Assembly: GCA_003647385.1 (NCBI GenBank)
Contig: QMMT01000116.1
Span: forward strand, 1-6,717
Direction: 5' to 3'
Length of the DNA: 6,717 bases
DNA from: Deltaproteobacteria bacterium
GTDB taxonomy: Bacteria > Desulfobacterota > Desulfobacteria > Desulfobacterales > Desulfobacteraceae
Every line of letters begins with the position of its first letter. Position 1 is the first letter of the stretch. Made by a program: the position numbers and the translations under genes. Below are positions 1-6,717 of the stretch, in pieces. The notes below the pieces were generated by a model that did no database searches, was not told the DNA's origin, and worked only from the letters and a program-made list of their open reading frames with translations.

Positions 1-165
1 ATATCCTTTATTGCAACGCCAGTGAAATATCCCGGACAAACAATTTCAACTCTTTTTTGTTTTACAAATAATTAATATCGTAATAAGATATTCAAAGCGA
101 TTAATATGTTTACCTTTATATTGAAATAAACTGATCAGAAAATGCCTGCTGCCATGGAAAAAACA

Positions 166-1311
166 ATGGACCTTAAAAACTTGTCGATTTTGATCGTCGA
201 TGATGTAAAAAGTATGCGTTCAATTGTCCAAAAAATACTCCGTAACATAGACATTGGAAAAACACTGCATATGGCTGAAAACGGCCTGGAAGGGTTGAGG
301 ATATTGCATTCAACCCGTATTGATCTTGCTATTGTTGACTGGAAAATGCCGGTAATGAACGGCACCCAGTTACTTGAGGCTATCAGAAATGACAAACATT
401 TAAGAGATATACCCGTGCTCATGGTCACAGGCGAATCTGAAAAAGAAATTGTTATGGAAGCGGCTGAAATAGAAGTGGAAGGCTACCTTATAAAACCCTT
501 AACGCCGGCATCACTGGATGATAAAATAAGAACCATCATGGATCATGTTTTTCATCCTGATATGGCAACCATACACATTCGAAACGCCCGGGCTTTTGAA
601 GAAGCAGGAAATATTTTAAAAGCCATTGAGCATATGAAACACGCAGCTGCCTTAAAACCTTCTGCTTCCAGGATTTTACGAAATCTGGGGCTTCTCTATC
701 AAAAAGCCGGGGATGAAAAAATCATGGAAAAGTGCCTTCAAAAAGCTATTTCAGTAAACCACCAGGATTCTGTAACCCGATATCTTCTTGGAGAACACTA
801 TTGGAAAAACAATGATTTGATTTCAGCCGCTCAGTGTTATCTTGAAGTCATTTCCCTGACTCAAAAATTTACTGACAGGACTATACAGCTTGGAAAGGTA
901 CTGTTAGAAAAAAAATTTGCTCGCCTGGCAAAAAACATATTTTCAAAAATTATTTCAATCTCCCCAAAAAATATAGCCATTAGAGAAAAAATACTCGATA
1001 TTTGTATCTGTCAAAATGAACTGGAATATTCTAAAATCCTGCTGAAAAGTCTTATCCGCGATTTTCCTTCAAATTATGACCTCATTTATAAAGCAGGGAT
1101 TGTTTATGAAGCCATGGATGAGGTTGATCAGGCTCTTGAGTATTTCTTAGTCGTTGAAAAAAATCAAGGCAGCCGTATGGATGTAAAGCTTAAAATCGCA
1201 AAAATTTTTTACGATAAAAACAAAATTTTACAGGCAGACAACTACCTGAATATGGTGCTTCGTAAAGACCCTGGTAATAAAGAAGCTCTGGCATTAAGGC
1301 ATCTTCTTTAA
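166..1311 (+). CDS. CheY-like receiver domain fused to seven TPR repeats (response regulator adaptor)
   Basis: Probable cytoplasmic phosphorylation-controlled adaptor. Residues here are numbered from the upstream ATG at 142. Residues 14-133 form a receiver domain very like chemotaxis CheY: acidic pair D20/D21, phospho-acceptor D66 in VDWKMP, T96, Y115 and K118-P119, matching CheY D57, T87, Y106 and K109. Residues 142-379 divide into exactly seven 34-residue TPR units without insertions (starting at 142, 176, 210, 244, 278, 312 and 346), then a 10-residue tail. There is no DNA-binding, GGDEF, EAL or kinase domain, so output is probably by protein-protein contact; VieB of Vibrio cholerae has a comparable receiver-TPR plan. 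Three in-frame ATGs exist (142, 154, 166). I prefer 166 because GGA lies 7 bases upstream and MDLKNLSILIVDD is a typical receiver start, whereas 142 has no visible ribosome-binding site. No kinase gene adjoins it, so the partner is unknown. Confidence 0.9.
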   Translation: MDLKNLSILIVDDVKSMRSIVQKILRNIDIGKTLHMAENGLEGLRILHSTRIDLAIVDWKMPVMNGTQLLEAIRNDKHLRDIPVLMVTGESEKEIVMEAAEIEVEGYLIKPLTPASLDDKIRTIMDHVFHPDMATIHIRNARAFEEAGNILKAIEHMKHAAALKPSASRILRNLGLLYQKAGDEKIMEKCLQKAISVNHQDSVTRYLLGEHYWKNNDLISAAQCYLEVISLTQKFTDRTIQLGKVLLEKKFARLAKNIFSKIISISPKNIAIREKILDICICQNELEYSKILLKSLIRDFPSNYDLIYKAGIVYEAMDEVDQALEYFLVVEKNQGSRMDVKLKIAKIFYDKNKILQADNYLNMVLRKDPGNKEALALRHLL

Positions 1312-1330
1312 CTGTCCATAGTATTTTTTT
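1278..1330 (+). terminator. Possible weak terminator at the end of the receiver-TPR gene
   Basis: TAAAGAAG (1278-1285) and CTTCTTTA (1303-1310) are perfect 8-bp inverted arms around a 17-base loop, overlapping the stop codon. A run of seven T lies at 1324-1330. The stem is AT-rich and 13 bases separate it from the T run, so it is not a canonical terminator. It is the only candidate at this convergent junction. Confidence 0.25.
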
Positions 1331-2606
1331 ATTTTAAAGAGGCCAGTTTATGGGCCGAAACCATCTTTTCTGATAATTCAATTATTTTTGATAAAAACTG
1401 TTCCATTTCACCCGAGTTAACTGGATTTGCCGAAGGAGATTTATGTTTGAGTGGATCCAGCAATTTTCCATTTTTCCTCATCCGAAAATCTAAATGCGGG
1501 CCTGTAGCATACCCTGTCATCCCCACATACCCGATGATATCTCCTTGCAGTATTCTTTTATTTTTTTTCATACTCCGGGCAAATTTACACATATGATTAT
1601 ACCCGGTTGTATATCCATTTGAGTGACGAATGTTAATATAATTTCCCATGCCTTTATTGTAACCGATTTGAGTGATGATCCCATCACCCACCGTCTTGAT
1701 AGGCGTACCTTTAGCGGCCGCATAGTCTACCCCCGGATGGGGCCGGTACTCTTTAAAAATGGGATGAAATCTTTTTTTGGTAAATTTAGATGAAATTCTT
1801 GAAAATACTAAGGGTGCTTTTAAGAATGCTTTTTGGAGTGATTTCCCGTTCTCATCATAATATCCTGAGACACCGTTTAAATCTTTGTGTAAAAAGGCTT
1901 TAAAAAGTGTTCCTTTATTCGTAAAAAAGGCAGCTTTAATCTTTCCATACCCTGCAAGCTTACCATCTTGATACCGTTTTTCCACAAGAACCTTGAACTG
2001 GTCTCCAGATTGGATATCCCTGATAAAATCAATGTCCCAGGCGAAAATATCAGACAATTTCATTGCAAGTTCGCTTTTTTCTCCTGATTTTCTTACAGCT
2101 TCAAACAAGCTGTATGATATGGTAGATGATACCACCTCAAGCTTCACGTCATATTTGATGGGTATCTGATTTATGGAAAACATACCCTTTTCTTTTTGAA
2201 TGATCAGCCTGTCATTTTTATCGATTTCATATTCAAATCCAACCAGGTTATTTTCCTGTAAAATAATTTTATAGGGCTGACCTTTTCTGATGTGTGTTAA
2301 AGAAAAAGTTTCTGAGCTTAACCGGCTTATCTCATATATGGTCTTTAAAGAAAGATATTTTTTAAATAATGAGGACGCCGTATCTCCACGTTTCACAATC
2401 CCTTTTACAATTTGAATATCCGGCAGACTGATTGAAAAAGCTTTTTGGGCATCTGTGTCTGAATTTGATGCAAAAACAGTATTTAACAACCCTAAATTAA
2501 AAAGAATACCAGCCAGGAATAGACAAAAGACATATTTTATTTTTAAATTAAATACTGTTACAATTTCTCTTTGGCAGGTTTTTACCAGGTTCAAGTGGTT
2601 TTTCAT
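1329..2606 (-). CDS. Exported M23 family peptidoglycan metallopeptidase, MepM/Csd3-like
   Basis: Probable periplasmic zinc endopeptidase cleaving peptide cross-links in murein, 425 residues. A basic N-terminus is followed by a hydrophobic stretch (about 25-45) and a possible signal cleavage after A46 (VFA-SN). Residues 66-115 resemble the LysM/OapA-like module (VKRGDTASSLF). Residues 150-265 resemble the second N-terminal domain of Csd3/MepM proteins (SLFEAV, FAWDIDFIRDIQSGDQF). Residues 285-385 are the M23 domain, with H290 and D294 in HPGVD, H338 in YNHM, and H371 in GPHLDF. The position that is normally the second histidine of HxH, a zinc ligand in LytM-type enzymes, is D373. The ATG at 2606 is the only ATG before the hydrophobic segment and has GGA 8 bases upstream. 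The gene converges on the receiver-TPR gene and is separated from nifJ by a terminator, so it is probably transcribed alone. The family is clear; activity with the altered ligand is unproven. Confidence 0.92.
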   Translation of the reverse strand: MKNHLNLVKTCQREIVTVFNLKIKYVFCLFLAGILFNLGLLNTVFASNSDTDAQKAFSISLPDIQIVKGIVKRGDTASSLFKKYLSLKTIYEISRLSSETFSLTHIRKGQPYKIILQENNLVGFEYEIDKNDRLIIQKEKGMFSINQIPIKYDVKLEVVSSTISYSLFEAVRKSGEKSELAMKLSDIFAWDIDFIRDIQSGDQFKVLVEKRYQDGKLAGYGKIKAAFFTNKGTLFKAFLHKDLNGVSGYYDENGKSLQKAFLKAPLVFSRISSKFTKKRFHPIFKEYRPHPGVDYAAAKGTPIKTVGDGIITQIGYNKGMGNYINIRHSNGYTTGYNHMCKFARSMKKNKRILQGDIIGYVGMTGYATGPHLDFRMRKNGKLLDPLKHKSPSANPVNSGEMEQFLSKIIELSEKMVSAHKLASLK

Positions 2607-2619
2607 ACTTTGTTTCCAA

Positions 2620-2631
2620 TTTATAATCGTT
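2620..2631 (-). promoter_or_regulatory. Shared 12-mer AACGATTATAAA upstream of the M23 gene
   Basis: On the minus strand this exact 12-base sequence ends 13 bases before the M23 start codon. An identical copy lies just upstream of nifJ at 6456-6467. It may be a regulatory or leader element common to both genes, or a coincidence in AT-rich DNA. Confidence 0.3.
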
Positions 2632-2690
2632 AAGTCAAATTGTTTGGCACCCTATACAAACCCACGTTTTTAGTAAAGGTGTTTTCAAGT

Positions 2691-2720
2691 TTTATACCAG
2701 AGATGACGTATTCTATTGAA
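2691..2720 (-). promoter_or_regulatory. Candidate promoter of the M23 peptidase gene
   Basis: On the minus strand an extended -10 element, TGGTATAAA (2699-2691), is preceded with an 18-base spacer by the weak -35 TTCAAT (2720-2715). Transcription would begin near 2684 and give a leader of about 78 bases. The -10 is good and the -35 poor, so this is a tentative prediction. Confidence 0.3.
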
Positions 2721-2724
2721 ACGG

Positions 2725-2737
2725 CCTATAGTATAGG
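2725..2737. repeat. 13-bp palindrome CCTATAGTATAGG
   Basis: Perfect 6-bp arms around a single central G, just upstream of the candidate M23 promoter. A further copy of CCCTATAC lies at 2650-2657, whose reverse complement GTATAGGG is at 2731-2738. Spacing and symmetry are compatible with an operator, but no known regulator motif is recognised. Confidence 0.3.
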
Positions 2738-2768
2738 GATGTAACGAATTTTCAGCCACACATTATGG

Positions 2769-2804
2769 TTGCTTATATTTAAGAAATTGGTTTTATATAA
2801 GCAA
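2769..2804. repeat. AT-rich 10-bp inverted repeat
   Basis: TTGCTTATAT (2769-2778) and ATATAAGCAA (2795-2804) are perfect inverted arms around a 16-base spacer. The right arm overlaps the direct repeat at 2787-2818. It could form a weak RNA hairpin or be a protein-binding site; it lacks the GC-rich stem of a terminator. Confidence 0.4.
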
Positions 2805-2818
2805 ATTTGGTTTTATAT
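2787..2818. repeat. Direct repeat TTGGTTTTATAT, 20-bp period
   Basis: TTGGTTTTATAT occurs exactly at 2787-2798 and 2807-2818. The 20-base period is close to two helical turns, so both copies face the same side of the DNA. It may be a tandem binding site or a small local duplication. Confidence 0.4.
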
Positions 2819-2849
2819 GACTATGTTTGTTGGTATATTGCTGACAATT

Positions 2850-2884
2850 AAAAGGGTCGGGAGGTTAAATTCCGACCCTTTTTT
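2850..2884 (-). terminator. Rho-independent terminator downstream of nifJ, probably bidirectional
   Basis: AAAAGGGTCGG (2850-2860) pairs perfectly with CCGACCCTTTT (2872-2882). One G-U and one A-U pair extend the stem inward and leave a seven-base loop. It begins about 40 bases after the nifJ stop codon, so it most simply ends the nifJ transcript and isolates the peptidase gene. Read on the plus strand it has a longer T tract (six T, 2879-2884) than on the minus strand (four T), so it probably works both ways. Confidence 0.85.
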
Positions 2885-2923
2885 CGCTAATTTTTATCGC
2901 CTTGAAATTGTCTGTTTAAAGCG

Positions 2924-6475
<3,552 letters not shown>

Positions 6476-6480
6476 TTAAA

Positions 6481-6508
6481 ATTATAAGATAACCCATGAC
6501 TCATACAA
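6481..6508 (-). promoter_or_regulatory. Candidate proximal nifJ promoter
   Basis: On the minus strand a perfect -10 TATAAT (6486-6481) follows TTGTAT (6508-6503) with a 16-base spacer. Transcription would begin near 6474, giving a leader of about 29 bases. The -10 is ideal but the -35 matches only three of six bases. Confidence 0.4.
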
Positions 6509-6563
6509 TAAATAGCTGAATAAGTAAATAATTAAAGAAAGTCGCTGACTTAAGATAAAGAAA

Positions 6564-6591
6564 AATAGAACTGCTTTTCTAAATGTGTCAA
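6564..6591 (-). promoter_or_regulatory. Candidate distal nifJ promoter
   Basis: On the minus strand a perfect -35 TTGACA (6591-6586) is followed after 16 bases by TCTATT (6569-6564), a four-of-six -10. AT-rich DNA upstream (6600-6717) could act as an UP element. The leader would be about 110 bases. It may act with, or instead of, the proximal candidate. Confidence 0.4.
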
Positions 6592-6717
6592 GGTATAGCC
6601 TTAACGTTTTTAAATAAAGAGAGTTCTGTTAATTTTTATTAAACTGTGCTAAAAAGACTCAAACTAAACAATATATTATTTTTAATAAAACTAACTATTT
6701 ATAAATATATTTAAGAA

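Larger units (their letters stand above)
2607..2923. other. 317-bp intergenic region without a recognisable gene
   Basis: This region separates the M23 start codon from the nifJ stop codon. It holds the shared 12-mer, a candidate M23 promoter, a 13-bp palindrome, a 10-bp inverted repeat, a 12-bp direct repeat and the nifJ terminator. Small reading frames crossing it have no ribosome-binding site or recognisable protein and run through the terminator or antisense to flanking genes. No tRNA-like fold or known riboswitch is evident. Confidence 0.7.

Noticed and set aside
71..107. Two copies of ATTAATAT upstream of the receiver-TPR gene (71-78 and 100-107)
   Set aside because: Such short AT-only repeats are expected by chance here, and no matching regulator motif or clear promoter could be assigned.
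2645..2662. TGGCAC on the plus strand, resembling the -24 half of a sigma-54 promoter
   Set aside because: The -12 TTGC/TTGCT half is absent at the required spacing and no plus-strand gene follows.
2455..2673. Plus-strand 72-codon frame overlapping the M23 start
   Set aside because: It is antisense to the signal-peptide region; its hydrophobic character is a by-product of the opposite strand and it lacks a credible start.

Overview
The window is an AT-rich bacterial segment with three protein genes. It most likely comes from a strictly anaerobic, Gram-negative deltaproteobacterium, possibly a Desulfobacterales-type sulfate reducer. This rests on the single-chain pyruvate:ferredoxin oxidoreductase, whose cofactor residues align almost position for position with the Desulfovibrio africanus enzyme as I remember it, on the MepM/Csd3-type periplasmic peptidase, and on the receiver-TPR protein. 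The taxonomic placement is inference from protein character, not from a marker gene.

Layout: bases 1-165 are an AT-rich upstream region. A plus-strand gene (166 or 142 to 1311) encodes a CheY-like receiver domain followed by seven perfectly phased TPR units. It converges, with only 17 bp between stop codons, on a minus-strand gene (1329-2606) for an exported M23 metallopeptidase. A 317-bp intergenic region (2607-2923) holds a candidate peptidase promoter, several small palindromes and repeats, and a strong hairpin terminator. A large minus-strand gene (2924-6445) encodes pyruvate:ferredoxin oxidoreductase (nifJ/por). The last 266 bp are its AT-rich promoter region, with no gene that I can see.

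The genes do not form an obvious pathway. PFOR links pyruvate and acetyl-CoA with ferredoxin in central anaerobic metabolism. The M23 protein probably trims peptidoglycan in the periplasm. The receiver-TPR protein is probably a phosphorylation-controlled adaptor. The terminator between nifJ and the peptidase gene indicates separate transcription units, but the two share an identical 12-base sequence just upstream of their ribosome-binding regions.

I see no mobile element, CRISPR array, tRNA, rRNA or defence island. The points worth a second look are the HxD (instead of HxH) motif of the peptidase, the shared 12-mer, the terminator whose better T-tract faces away from the gene it follows, and the output-less receiver-TPR architecture. 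I do not see convincing evidence of a novel multi-gene system.
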